A stretch of DNA of 64,000 nt from Clostridia bacterium (GCA_017631795.1 JAGBSO010000035.1:1-64000), one strand, 5' to 3'; shown: positions 15,439 through 25,023, counted from the stretch's first letter. Translations and numbers: made by a program. The notes: generated by a model not told the origin, from the sequence alone.

Positions 15439-17189
15439 TGCGAATAGTTATCGGTGCAGGTTCATGCGGTATTGCTGCAGGTGCAGGTAAAGTGCATAAT
15501 GCAATTGAAAGCCTTATGACAGAAAACGAAGTATTTACTCTCGGCAGCACTGGCTGTATAGGAATGTGTTTCCTTGAGCCTATTGTTGATCTTTATGACG
15601 GAAAAACACTTGTCAGAAGACTTGTAAAAGTCAGGGCTTCTGATGCTGAAAATATAGTAAATGCCGCAAGAACAGGCGATTTATCACTTGTTGACAGCAT
15701 CACAATCTCTGCAGATGATGAAGAATTCCTTACTCGTCAGACAAGAATCGCACTTCGTCATTGCGGACTTATTGACCCTGTTTCTCTTGAAGATTACAGA
15801 GCAGCAGACGGTTATGAAGCTCTTGAAAAAGTGCTTAAAACAATGACTCCCGAAGAAGTTATTGAAGAAATAAAAGTTTCAGGTCTTGCAGGTCGTGGCG
15901 GTGCAGGTTTCCCCACATGGTTCAAATGGAACGCAGCAAGACAGAGCGTCAGCGACACAAAATATCTCATCTGTAATGCAGACGAGGGTGACCCCGGTGC
16001 ATTCATGGACAGAGCTGTTATTGAGTCTGACCCTCATACTCTTATTGAAGGTATGCTCATCGGTGCGTATGCAATCGGCGCAAAGGAAATGATTGTTTAC
16101 GTAAGAGCTGAATATCCTCTTGCAATCACACATCTTGAAATTGCAATTGAACAGGCTAAAAAAGCAAAACTTCTCGGTGAAAACATCCTTGGCACATCTT
16201 TCTCATGTAATATGAGAATCAAGGCAGGTGCAGGCGCGTTTGTCTGCGGTGAAGAAACAGCTTTGATTGAATCACTTGAAGGCAAGAGAGGTATGCCTCG
16301 TCTCAAACCTCCTTTCCCTGCACAGAAAGGTTATATGGACGAGCCTTCAAATATAAATAACGTTGAAACATTCGCAAACGTTGCATGGATAATGAATAAC
16401 GGCGGTGCTGCTTTTGCTGCAATGGGTACAGAAAACAGCAAGGGCACAAAAGTTTTTGCACTCACAGGTAAAATCCGTAAGGGCGGTCTTGTTGAAATCC
16501 CCATGGGTAAGACTCTGCGTGATGTTATTTACGGCATCGGCGGCGGAATCCGTGACGATAAGGAATTCAAGGCTGTACAGATGGGCGGTCCTTCAGGCGG
16601 TTGTATTCCTAAGGAGCTGCTTGATACAGTTATTGATTATAAAGCTCTCGGTGCAACAGGTGCAATCATGGGTTCAGGCGGTATGGTTGTAATGGATGAA
16701 AGCACATGTATGGTCGGTATGGCTAAATTCTTCCTTGACTTCACAGCTCTTGAATCATGCGGTAAATGCGTACATTGCCGTATCGGTACAAGGAGAATGC
16801 AGGAAATCCTTACAAGAATCGTAAAAGGCGAAGGTAAAGAGGGCGACATCGAGCTTCTTGAAGAGCTTTGCGATGCAGTCAAGGACGGTGCACTCTGCGG
16901 TCTCGGTCAGACAGCTCCTAACCCCGTACTTACAACAATCCGTTACTTCCGTGATGAGTACGAAGCTCATATAAAGGATAAAAAATGTCCCGCAAAGGAA
17001 TGTGCTGACCTGCTCACATATTCAATTGTTGCTGATAAATGTAAAGGCTGTACACTCTGTGCAAAGAAGTGTCCTGCAAAGGCAATCAGCGGCGAAGTTA
17101 AAAATGCTCATATTATTGATACAGATAAATGTATCCGTTGCAGTATGTGTATCAACACATGCCGTTTCGGTGCGATAATTACAGAATAA
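15438..17189 (+). CDS. NuoF/HydB-like NADH-binding flavoprotein
   Basis: A 583-residue FMN and NAD(H)-binding subunit. An N-terminal thioredoxin-like domain (residues 1-85) has GSCGIAAGAG and TGCIGMC. The NADH/FMN site is GRGGAGFPTWFKW near 150, and GAGAFVCGEETALIESLEG is the flavin loop. A [4Fe-4S] site is ESCGKCVHCRIGT. The C-terminus has two ferredoxin-type clusters, CKGCTLCAKKCP and CIRCSMCINTCRFG. This layout is that of HydB-type bifurcating subunits rather than complex I NuoF, which lacks the terminal ferredoxin domain. Confidence 0.93.
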   Translation: MRIVIGAGSCGIAAGAGKVHNAIESLMTENEVFTLGSTGCIGMCFLEPIVDLYDGKTLVRRLVKVRASDAENIVNAARTGDLSLVDSITISADDEEFLTRQTRIALRHCGLIDPVSLEDYRAADGYEALEKVLKTMTPEEVIEEIKVSGLAGRGGAGFPTWFKWNAARQSVSDTKYLICNADEGDPGAFMDRAVIESDPHTLIEGMLIGAYAIGAKEMIVYVRAEYPLAITHLEIAIEQAKKAKLLGENILGTSFSCNMRIKAGAGAFVCGEETALIESLEGKRGMPRLKPPFPAQKGYMDEPSNINNVETFANVAWIMNNGGAAFAAMGTENSKGTKVFALTGKIRKGGLVEIPMGKTLRDVIYGIGGGIRDDKEFKAVQMGGPSGGCIPKELLDTVIDYKALGATGAIMGSGGMVVMDESTCMVGMAKFFLDFTALESCGKCVHCRIGTRRMQEILTRIVKGEGKEGDIELLEELCDAVKDGALCGLGQTAPNPVLTTIRYFRDEYEAHIKDKKCPAKECADLLTYSIVADKCKGCTLCAKKCPAKAISGEVKNAHIIDTDKCIRCSMCINTCRFGAIITE

Positions 17190-17201
17190 GGAGGCGGCAA
17201 G

Positions 17202-19232
17202 ATGGAACAGATTAAAATTACTGTCAACGGAATTGAAATGACAGGTAACAAAGGCGATACAATTCTTAATATTGCCGCAAAAAACGGTGTAGAGATTCCC
17301 AATCTCTGTTACAGCCCCAATCTCAGGCTGTATGGCGCATGCGGTCTTTGTCTTATTGAAGCAGAGGGTATGCCCAAACTTATGAGAGCTTGTTCAGCCG
17401 TTGCAAATGACGGAATGGTGCTCAGCACAGAAACTGAGAGAGTTAAAAAGGCAAGAAAAATTGCCCTTGAACTCATTATGAGTGACCACGAGGGTGACTG
17501 CGTTGCTCCCTGCTCACTCAACTGTCCTGCACATACCGATATTCAGGGTTATCTCAAACAGATTGCTCTCGGTAATGACAGCGAAGCTGTCCGTATTATA
17601 AAAGAAAAAATCTCAATCCCTGCTTCAATCGGCAGAGTCTGTCCTCACCCCTGTGAGTCAAACTGTCGCAGAAGACTTGTTGAAGAGCCTCTTTCAATAG
17701 CATTTCTGAAAGCTTTTGCAGCAGACAGAGACCTTGAATCAGATGCTCCTTTCAAAGCTGTATGCGAAGCAGCAACAGGCAAGAAAGTCGCAGTTATCGG
17801 TGGTGGCCCTGCAGGTCTTAATGCTGCATATTATCTGTGCCTTTCAGGTCACGATGTTACAATTTACGATGCAATGCCTGAAATGGGCGGTATGCTTCGT
17901 TACGGTATCCCCGAATACAGACTCCCCAAGGATGTTCTCCGTAAGGAAATCAAAGCAATCGCTGACCTTGGTGTGAAAATGGTAAATAACACAAAAATCG
18001 GCAAGGATATTTCCTTTGATGAAATCAGAAACAGTGCTGATGCCGTGCTTGTTACAGTCGGTGCATGGAAAGGCAGCAGTGTAGGTTGTAAAGGTGAAGA
18101 CCTTGACGGAGTTCTCAGCGGTATTGATTTCCTCAGAGAAGTAAATATGGGTAATATCCCCGATATCGGCAAGAATGTTGCTGTTGTAGGCGGCGGTAAT
18201 ACAGCCATGGATGCCTGCAGAACGGCTGTAAGATGCGGAGCAGAGAATGTATATGTTATTTACAGAAGAACCCGTGCAGAGGCTCCTGCAGAAGATATTG
18301 AAATCGAAGAAGCAATCGAAGAAGGCGTACAGTTCCTTTTCCTTACAAATCCCGATGAAATTGTCGGTGAAAACGGCAAGGTAAAAGAAGTCAGACTGCA
18401 GATTATGGAGCTTGGCGAACCTGATGCTTCAGGCAGAAGAAAGCCTGTACCCGTTGAAGGTGAGTTCAGGACACTCAGTGTTGATACAGTTATTTCTGCA
18501 ATCGGTCAGAAGTGTGCTCCCGCAGGTCTTGAAGCAATTGAGCTTACAAACAGGGGTACAATCCTTGCAGATGCAACAACCTGCATGACAAATCTTGACG
18601 GTGTTTTTGCAGCAGGTGATGCCACAAACAAGGGTGCATCAATTGCTATTGATGCCATTGCAGAAGCTAACACAGCTGCAAAGGCTATCAACGCATATCT
18701 TCTTGGTATGCCCATGGATTTCCCCGAGCCTTACTACTCACAGAGAAAAGTTACAGCAGAAATGCTTGCAGACCGTGAGAAAAAGGCAAGAGCAGTTATG
18801 CCTGTCAAGGCTCCCGAATACAGAAAGAATAACTTTGAGTCTGTTATAAACGGTTTCTCAGAAGAGCAGGCAAGGGAAGAAGCAAAGCGTTGTCTTGAAT
18901 GCGGATGTCACGATTTCAAGGACTGTAAGCTTATCCGTTATGCAAACGAAATGCCGATTTCACCTGAAAGACTCAGCGGTGCAAAGCATGAGTGCTATAA
19001 GGAGCAGAGACTTGTTTCAATCGAAAGAGACCAGGGCAAATGTATTCTCTGTAACCTTTGTGTGCGTACATGTAAAAAGAATGCAGGCAAGGGCATCTTA
19101 GGTCTTGTAGGCAGAGGCTTCAGGACTGTCATCAAGCCCGAATTTGACAATCCCGATACAGTTGCAGTATGCAAAGACTGCCATATGTGTGCAGACCTTT
19201 GTCCCACAGGCGCACTTAAAATTTTAGGTTAA
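17202..19232 (+). CDS. NfnB/GltD-like FAD-NAD(P) oxidoreductase with ferredoxin domains
   Basis: A 676-residue iron-sulfur flavoprotein. Residues 1-75 form a plant-type [2Fe-2S] domain (C36, C47, C50, C64). Then a GltD-type cluster region (CVAPCSLNCPAHTDI; VCPHPCESNCRR) leads into two Rossmann folds, VAVIGGGPAGLNAA and VAVVGGGNTAMDA, as in NfnB and the glutamate synthase small subunit. The C-terminus has CILCNLCVRTCKK and CKDCHMCADLCP. With NuoE- and NuoF-like partners and no H-cluster protein, it resembles the Sporomusa-type transhydrogenase (Stn) more than a hydrogenase. The reaction is inferred: ferredoxin, NADH and NADPH coupling. Confidence 0.88.
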   Translation: MEQIKITVNGIEMTGNKGDTILNIAAKNGVEIPNLCYSPNLRLYGACGLCLIEAEGMPKLMRACSAVANDGMVLSTETERVKKARKIALELIMSDHEGDCVAPCSLNCPAHTDIQGYLKQIALGNDSEAVRIIKEKISIPASIGRVCPHPCESNCRRRLVEEPLSIAFLKAFAADRDLESDAPFKAVCEAATGKKVAVIGGGPAGLNAAYYLCLSGHDVTIYDAMPEMGGMLRYGIPEYRLPKDVLRKEIKAIADLGVKMVNNTKIGKDISFDEIRNSADAVLVTVGAWKGSSVGCKGEDLDGVLSGIDFLREVNMGNIPDIGKNVAVVGGGNTAMDACRTAVRCGAENVYVIYRRTRAEAPAEDIEIEEAIEEGVQFLFLTNPDEIVGENGKVKEVRLQIMELGEPDASGRRKPVPVEGEFRTLSVDTVISAIGQKCAPAGLEAIELTNRGTILADATTCMTNLDGVFAAGDATNKGASIAIDAIAEANTAAKAINAYLLGMPMDFPEPYYSQRKVTAEMLADREKKARAVMPVKAPEYRKNNFESVINGFSEEQAREEAKRCLECGCHDFKDCKLIRYANEMPISPERLSGAKHECYKEQRLVSIERDQGKCILCNLCVRTCKKNAGKGILGLVGRGFRTVIKPEFDNPDTVAVCKDCHMCADLCPTGALKILG

Positions 19233-19239
19233 AATTCAA

Positions 19240-19270
19240 CTCCCTCGGAATATTCCGGGGGAGCTTTTTT
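19240..19270 (+). terminator. Terminator of the oxidoreductase operon
   Basis: CTCCCTCGGA-ATAT-TCCGGGGGAG with mostly paired arms, followed by CTTTTTT. Confidence 0.88.
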
Positions 19271-19271
19271 G

Positions 19272-19300
19272 TTGCATTTGTGTATTAAATATGATATTAT
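19272..19300 (+). promoter_or_regulatory. Promoter of LRR-dockerin gene
   Basis: TTGCAT (19272-19277), 17-nt spacer, TATTAT (19295-19300), immediately after the preceding terminator. Confidence 0.6.
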
Positions 19301-19332
19301 TTTACTATACTGTTTCCACAGGAGGGAATTTT

Positions 19333-21834
19333 ATGAAAACAAAAAAAAGAATCTTATCTCTTATCATTTCACTTGTAATGATAATATCATTGCTTGCAGG
19401 GATGACTGTTACATCTTCTGCAAAAGCGAAAATTTATTACGATATTATTGACGGTGAAGTGACAATTACTGACTGCGATTCAAATTTAAGCGGTCATGTA
19501 GAAATTCCTGATACAATTGAAGGTTATCCCGTAACTGTAATAGGAACCAATGCTTTTTCATACTGTGATCTTATAGGTGGTGTTACAATTCCCGATTCTG
19601 TTAAAACAATCGAACTGGGTGCCTTTTCAATGATGGACAGAATGACTCGGGTTACAATCGGCAGCGGTGTTACATCAATCAGTGCCAATGCGTTTGAATA
19701 TTGCACGGGACTTAAATTTATTTCAGTCAGTGAAGATAATGAATATTTTTCTTCAGATGAAAACGGTGTGCTTTTTGATAAAAATAAGACTCAGCTTATG
19801 AAATATCCCACACGAAACGAGGCTGTTTCGTATAAAGTTCCTTACGGTGTTGAAAAAATCGACACAATGGCTTTTTGTCAGTCAGTATTTCTTGAAAATA
19901 TAACTCTTCCTGATACACTTGCGGAAATTGGCGACAACGTTTTTTCCGAATGTAACAGAATCCGCAGTATCGATATCCCCGGAAGCCTTAAAACAGTCGG
20001 CACAAAAGCCTTTCAGTACTGTGACTCACTTGAGACGGTAACAGTCGGAGAAGGTGTTGAATATATCGGTGGATGGGCATTTAACGATTGCACTTCACTT
20101 ACCGGTATTGAGCTTCCTTCAACATTGATTGAAATCTATAACGGTGCTTTCGCAAACTGTGTAAACCTTACCGAAATAAAAATTCCCGATAGTACAAAAA
20201 AACTGTACGACCAGGTATTTCGCGAGTGCAGAAATCTCAGAAAGATTTCTTTGCCCGATACTCTTGAAGAGATAGGCGAATCATGTTTCTGGGAGTGTGA
20301 AAGTCTTGAAAAAGTTACTATTCCTTCATCTCTTACAAACATTCCGTTTTATGCATTCTGCGGATGTGATTCTCTTACAAACATAACAATTCCCGGCAAT
20401 ATTGAATATATCGATAATGGTTCATTTGAAGGTTGTGAAAAGCTTCAGAGAGTTGTTATTTCTGAAGGTGTTAAGGATATAGGCAGAATCGCCTTTAAAA
20501 ATTGCAGTTCGCTTGATACAATAGTAATCCCCGAAAGTGTTACACATATCGGTGACTCTGCAATCGGATGCTTTGAATTTTCAGGTCCTCCCGATTATAT
20601 AGATATTCTCATAAACGGAGAAGATATCACCATTTACGGTGTACCCGGTTCGTATGCTCAGAAGTATGCCGAAGAAACGGGCATAAACTTTGCTGATGTG
20701 AAAAATCTCCCCGAAGAGCCTGAAATTCCCGAAATCCCCGATGAACCTGAAATTCCCGATGAACCCGAAGAACCCGATTATCCCGAAATTCCTGATGACC
20801 CTGAAACTCCCGATTCTCAGGAAATCCTTTCATGGGATAAGGATCTGTATTATAAAGATACCGATGCAACGGCTGTTCTTACAATAAATCCCCCCGCAGG
20901 AACAAGTGTAAAGAGTATGTATGTGCTCAATTGTTTCAGTTGTTCACAGTCAGGTAACAAATATATATTTGACCTGAGTGCTTACGAAATTGCGAATGAA
21001 ATTACTGTAACATTTTCAGACGGCTCAACTGCAGAAACAACACTTTTTGTTATAACAGACACAACACCTGTTGATGTTGATGTTAAGTGGCTGGGCTATG
21101 AACCCGATAATTCATGCGCGTATCTTTATCTTGATATGCCCTGGTCAGTTTCTATTCATTCTGTTAAATGTGATAATCCTGCCATCAGTATTGCTTTTTA
21201 TAGCCCAAATGCATCATTCTGGTTCAACGGTGTAACAACTCCTTGTGAAATTACAATTATGCTCACAAACGGACAGATTGTAAAAACAACACTTGTACCT
21301 CCCGAATCAGGTACACCTGAAATTCCTGATGAACCTGATATCCCTGATGAGCCTGATATCCCCGATGAACCTGATATTCCCGTACCTCCCGTGGAAAATC
21401 CTTCAGATAACGGTCAGCTTGAAGTCAAGGGCGAAGGCGGAATCACAACTGATTTTGAAAACAAGATTTCTCAGATTGCAAAAGAGCAGACTGTTGAAAC
21501 TCTTTCAGAAATGATTGAAAACAAGAATTTTGCAATCGTTGACAAGAACGGAAATGCTATTGCAGATAATGCTTTTGTCGGCACAGGTTCAAAGATTCAG
21601 ATCCTTGCGGATGACGGCAGTGTGCTTAATGAGTACACAATTGTTGTTCCCACTGATATCGACGGTAACGGTAAGACAACCGCAGCAGATGCAAGACTTG
21701 CGCTGAGAACTTCTGCACAGCTTGAGAGTTTTGACGGTGTTTATTCTGATGCAGCAGATGTAACAGGTGACGGCAAAATCACCGCATCCGATGCAAGAAA
21801 AATCCTTCGTATCTCAGCAGGCCTTGAAAAGTAA
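19333..21834 (+). CDS. Secreted BspA-LRR protein with Pro-rich linkers and dockerin
   Basis: An 833-residue exported protein. It has a signal peptide (residues 1-31, MKTKKRILSLIISLVMIISL core) and then about 18 LRR_5/BspA repeats to about residue 450 (motifs like VTIPDSVKTIELGAF). A linker of repeated PEIPDEPE units precedes two small beta-domains; a second linker of PDIPDEPDIPDEP follows. The last 60 residues are a dockerin (DIDGNGKTTAADARLAL; DVTGDGKITASDARKIL). The upstream frame (19291) is discarded: GGAGGG precedes ATG 19333. It is likely surface-attached through a cohesin partner, possibly binding host or plant glycans or proteins. Confidence 0.85.
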   Translation: MKTKKRILSLIISLVMIISLLAGMTVTSSAKAKIYYDIIDGEVTITDCDSNLSGHVEIPDTIEGYPVTVIGTNAFSYCDLIGGVTIPDSVKTIELGAFSMMDRMTRVTIGSGVTSISANAFEYCTGLKFISVSEDNEYFSSDENGVLFDKNKTQLMKYPTRNEAVSYKVPYGVEKIDTMAFCQSVFLENITLPDTLAEIGDNVFSECNRIRSIDIPGSLKTVGTKAFQYCDSLETVTVGEGVEYIGGWAFNDCTSLTGIELPSTLIEIYNGAFANCVNLTEIKIPDSTKKLYDQVFRECRNLRKISLPDTLEEIGESCFWECESLEKVTIPSSLTNIPFYAFCGCDSLTNITIPGNIEYIDNGSFEGCEKLQRVVISEGVKDIGRIAFKNCSSLDTIVIPESVTHIGDSAIGCFEFSGPPDYIDILINGEDITIYGVPGSYAQKYAEETGINFADVKNLPEEPEIPEIPDEPEIPDEPEEPDYPEIPDDPETPDSQEILSWDKDLYYKDTDATAVLTINPPAGTSVKSMYVLNCFSCSQSGNKYIFDLSAYEIANEITVTFSDGSTAETTLFVITDTTPVDVDVKWLGYEPDNSCAYLYLDMPWSVSIHSVKCDNPAISIAFYSPNASFWFNGVTTPCEITIMLTNGQIVKTTLVPPESGTPEIPDEPDIPDEPDIPDEPDIPVPPVENPSDNGQLEVKGEGGITTDFENKISQIAKEQTVETLSEMIENKNFAIVDKNGNAIADNAFVGTGSKIQILADDGSVLNEYTIVVPTDIDGNGKTTAADARLALRTSAQLESFDGVYSDAADVTGDGKITASDARKILRISAGLEK

Positions 21835-21848
21835 AATCTGAAAATTAA

Positions 21849-21882
21849 GAACCCATCGGTTTGACCGGTGGGTTCTGCTTTT
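21849..21882 (+). terminator. Terminator after LRR-dockerin gene
   Basis: GAACCCATCGG-TTTGA-CCGGTGGGTTC, one G-T wobble, then TGCTTTT. It also lies at the end of the convergent acyltransferase gene. Confidence 0.85.
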
Positions 21883-21898
21883 GCGTGTTATTGAGTTT

Positions 21899-23173
21899 TT
21901 ATTTAATGATCGTGTTTATGTTCTTCTCCATCAGGTCAAAGAACTTGCTTACAACCTGTCTGTCTTCGTCGTTGCCTCTTACGCACATTGAAAGAGTGAT
22001 GACTTTCTTGTATGTTGTTGCAGTCAGAAGAACAAAAGGCTTGTATTTTACTGCACCTGACATAAATGCGTCTGCAGGTTCATTACCGCAAAGTGCAAAA
22101 TGCTGACCGTTCAGAATACCGATGTTACTCATAGCCATAAGGGGATTTGAGTAGCCGATTTTTATAATTTCTTCCGAAACACCGTGGGGCAGGAAATTAT
22201 AGCCGAAATTCAGAAGCGGCAGACCGTAAAGTCCCATGAACTTGTCTTTTTTGAACTTGTTGGAGCTTGCTATAACATATTTCACAGTTTCAAAAATATC
22301 TTTACCGCGTTCAGGGATTGCACACTGCATCCATGATGTATGGTTGGTAAAACCCTTGTTATCAACACTTTCCATATGACGGCGCAGGTCGATTGCGTTT
22401 GAAATCATGACGGTATCGCTTTCGGGGTATCCTGCAAGCTCATAAACGCTGTAAAAATAGCTGGCAAGAAGAAGCTCATTGATTGTTGCACCAAGCTCTT
22501 TGCCCTTTGTTTTCAGCTTGTCAAGAGTTTCTGCGCTGAATTGTTTTCTTGCAATAAAAGATCTGTCACGGATATTGTCTGCAGTCAGAGGGAATCTGTG
22601 GTCATCTCTTGCATTGATGTTTTTGAAAAGACGACGAGCAACACCTGCTTCAGTCTTTGAAAAACCTGAATAAACATCGTCATATGAACGTGAGCCTGTT
22701 CTGAAATTTACGGGGCTTATACCGTCTGAAACATACTTGCTGTAATTTTCGCAGAATTCCTGCAGGAAGTATTTCAGGTCACCGCCGTCCATACACATGT
22801 GATTTTCAATCATACAAAGTGTGCTTTTTCCGTCTTTGATGAAAAGTGCAATCTTCATCTGAATGCTTTCGGTGGGAGCGATATATTGAGTCAGGAATTC
22901 ATCCACAGCTGTTTTTACATCATCAGGATAAGAAACAGTGAAAACATCATCAATTGTGTAGGGCATGATTTCCCAGTGAGTCCAGAGCTTGTTGTCAACA
23001 AATCTGGAATGAAGCACAGGCACTTTTTCAAAAGCACAGATGATAACTGTTTTAAGAGCTTCGATGTCAGGAACAAAATCATAATTCAGCTCAACATGAA
23101 CCATTCTGTCGTTGAAATCACGGAACAGATAATGCATTTTATCCCAGAGTTCAGCTTCAAGTCTGCGTTTCAT
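21899..23173 (-). CDS. Condensation-domain-like HxxxD acyltransferase
   Basis: A 424-residue protein with the fold signs of NRPS condensation and wax-ester-type acyltransferases: active-site NHMCMDGGDLKYF (HxxxDG) at about residue 135, and late NIGILNGQ in the usual DFG region position. It stands alone without adenylation or carrier domains, so it probably joins an acyl chain to a small acceptor. It overlaps its membrane partner by 1 nt (TAATG), so the two proteins are likely co-translated. No substrate can be assigned. Confidence 0.65.
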   Translation of the reverse strand: MKRRLEAELWDKMHYLFRDFNDRMVHVELNYDFVPDIEALKTVIICAFEKVPVLHSRFVDNKLWTHWEIMPYTIDDVFTVSYPDDVKTAVDEFLTQYIAPTESIQMKIALFIKDGKSTLCMIENHMCMDGGDLKYFLQEFCENYSKYVSDGISPVNFRTGSRSYDDVYSGFSKTEAGVARRLFKNINARDDHRFPLTADNIRDRSFIARKQFSAETLDKLKTKGKELGATINELLLASYFYSVYELAGYPESDTVMISNAIDLRRHMESVDNKGFTNHTSWMQCAIPERGKDIFETVKYVIASSNKFKKDKFMGLYGLPLLNFGYNFLPHGVSEEIIKIGYSNPLMAMSNIGILNGQHFALCGNEPADAFMSGAVKYKPFVLLTATTYKKVITLSMCVRGNDEDRQVVSKFFDLMEKNINTIIK

Positions 23174-23964
23174 TATTCCTCCACCTCCTGCTTATATGTG
23201 AAATATTTCATGTTGCTCATTATTATGTATATGATATAAGCAACATCTATTGCAAGCCCGATGAAAATAATCGGCCAGCCTGCTGACCAGGTGACAATGT
23301 TGTATGCAGAAAAGATTATATACAGCATTGTTGAAACAATCGGCATATATACAAACAGTGAAATTGTGCGCAGTTTCTGTTTTGTTACAAATGCAAATGC
23401 AAGGTCTGCAAGAAGTGCAATTATAACACCTGCGGGAAGAATGGGCCACACAAGGAGCTCAGGCATCAACATAAGGAAGCAAAGGAACATGAATACTGCA
23501 AACATCAATGCACAGCCTGCTATAAGCACTCTTGCAATCGGGTGGAAAACTCTGCGCATAGTGCAAAGCTTAGCAATTGCAATGCTCAGCCACATGATAA
23601 CCAGCGCAAAAACTCCTCCGACTATAATCAGCCATGATTTATTCCATGCACCTGTTGCTGAACTGACTGCAAAAAATGCAACGAGAAGAAGTATCAGAAA
23701 AACAAGGCTGCCTACGGGTAAACCGACTTTCAGGAGCTTTTTTCTGCGCCTGAGTTTTTTATGTTTTTCATAACCTGCTTCAAGGTCACGGAATTCATCT
23801 GCAAGCATATCAGAAATTACTTTTTCATCTTTCAGTCCTGCACCTGCAATCTGATCCGCTCTTTCAGTCATTTTGTCGAGAATCATTTTCTTGTAACGGA
23901 AAGTTTCCTGATTATCGGCAAGATTTTTGCAGGAGTTTTCGATATGTTCAATAATTCTGTTCAT
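23173..23964 (-). CDS. Membrane protein with cytosolic helical N-terminus
   Basis: 263 residues. The first 90 are soluble and helical (MNRIIEHIENSCKNLADN... EAGYEKHKKLRRRKK), resembling the HAAS/DUF1700-type N-terminal region. They are followed by about six membrane helices. Not recognised further. It is preceded by CCGGAGG and translationally coupled to the acyltransferase, so a joint lipid or envelope role is likely but unproven. Confidence 0.65.
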   Translation of the reverse strand: MNRIIEHIENSCKNLADNQETFRYKKMILDKMTERADQIAGAGLKDEKVISDMLADEFRDLEAGYEKHKKLRRRKKLLKVGLPVGSLVFLILLLVAFFAVSSATGAWNKSWLIIVGGVFALVIMWLSIAIAKLCTMRRVFHPIARVLIAGCALMFAVFMFLCFLMLMPELLVWPILPAGVIIALLADLAFAFVTKQKLRTISLFVYMPIVSTMLYIIFSAYNIVTWSAGWPIIFIGLAIDVAYIIYIIMSNMKYFTYKQEVEE

Positions 23965-24054
23965 AAAAAACCTCCGGAATTATCTGTTATAAATTTATTA
24001 TAACAGATAGGGTTAGAGTTTGCAATAGAAAATCAGCATTTTTATTAAAAATGT

Positions 24055-24096
24055 GGAAAAACTCCGGGCAGATGTTTCTGCTCGGAGTTAATTTTT
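24055..24096. terminator. Bidirectional hairpin after the aldo/keto reductase
   Basis: ACTCCGGGCAG-ATGTTT-CTGCTCGGAGT with T-runs on both sides (TTTTCC on the minus strand, TTTTTT on plus). It serves mainly the minus-strand reductase operon. Confidence 0.8.
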
Positions 24097-24099
24097 TGA

Positions 24100-25023
24100 T
24101 TACGGCAGTATATTACCTGCGCTCATATAAATTGCATACCATTCTTCACGGCTGAGAGTTATATCAGCAGCTTTCAGACATTCAAGCATTCTTTCCTTTT
24201 TGAGAGTGCCTGTGATAGGCTGAATTTTTGCAGGATGTGAAAGAATCCATGACATAACGATCGTTGTTTTTGAAACACCGTATTTCTCTGCCATCTCGCT
24301 CAGCTTTGCATTAAGCTCAGGGAAGTCGGGATTGTCAATGAAAGTACCTTTTGCAAAACCGTACTGGAAAGGTGACCATGCCTGAATTGTTATCTTGTTG
24401 AGTCTGCAATATTCAATGATTCCGCTTCCTCTTTCAATTGCAGAATCGTTAAACATATTTACATTCAGACCTGACTGAATCATAGGGCAGTGAGCTATAC
24501 TCAGCTGCATCTGATTTGCAACAAGAGGTACATTGAGATTCTGTCTGAGATATTCCATCTGCCAGATGTTTTCGTTTGAAACACCAAAGTTTCTTACTTT
24601 ACCGTTTGCCTTCAGAATATCAAAAGCTTCGCAGACTTCTTCAGGCTCCATAAATGTGTCGGGACGGTGAAGAAGAAGCACGTCAAGATAATCTGTGTTC
24701 AGTCGTTTAAGGCTGCCGTCAACGGATTCAAGAATGTGTTTTTTTGAAAAGTCAAAACTTGTTCCGGGTACAATTCCGCATTTTGACTGAATCATTATTT
24801 TTTCACGGATGCTGTCATTCATTCCGATTGCTTCGGAGAAGATTTTTTCAGCTTCACCGCCACCGTAAATATCGGCATGGTCAAAGAAATTTGCACCGTT
24901 TTCGATTGCTGTTTTTATAAAATCTTCTGCTGTTTTAACATCGGTATTTCTGTTAAGACGCCAGAAACCGACTGCAACAACAGGTACCTGAAGGTCAGAA
25001 GTTCCTAATTTTATAGTTCTCAT
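24100..25023 (-). CDS. Aldo/keto reductase
   Basis: A 307-residue NADPH-dependent TIM-barrel oxidoreductase, closest in layout to YdhF-type enzymes. Catalytic Asp and Tyr are in FFDHADIYGGGEAEKIF, Lys in IQSKCGI, and His in VLLLHRPD. The C-terminal QPITGTLKKERMLECLKA binds NADPH. The start has GAGGAG upstream. It follows the 26307 gene by 12 nt on the same strand, so they are probably one transcript. The physiological carbonyl substrate is unknown. Confidence 0.92.
   Translation of the reverse strand: MRTIKLGTSDLQVPVVAVGFWRLNRNTDVKTAEDFIKTAIENGANFFDHADIYGGGEAEKIFSEAIGMNDSIREKIMIQSKCGIVPGTSFDFSKKHILESVDGSLKRLNTDYLDVLLLHRPDTFMEPEEVCEAFDILKANGKVRNFGVSNENIWQMEYLRQNLNVPLVANQMQLSIAHCPMIQSGLNVNMFNDSAIERGSGIIEYCRLNKITIQAWSPFQYGFAKGTFIDNPDFPELNAKLSEMAEKYGVSKTTIVMSWILSHPAKIQPITGTLKKERMLECLKAADITLSREEWYAIYMSAGNILP

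Noticed and set aside
14941..19232. Operon as an [FeFe]-hydrogenase HydABC
   Set aside because: None of the subunits has an H-cluster motif; the third is a GltD/NfnB-type flavoprotein.
20700..21400. Repeated PEIPDEP-coding DNA as a separate repeat element
   Set aside because: It is in-frame coding sequence for Pro-rich linkers within the dockerin protein.
23261..23773. Plus-strand frame of 170 codons opposite the membrane protein
   Set aside because: Antisense shadow with no start signal; the minus-strand gene has a clear site and coherent helices.
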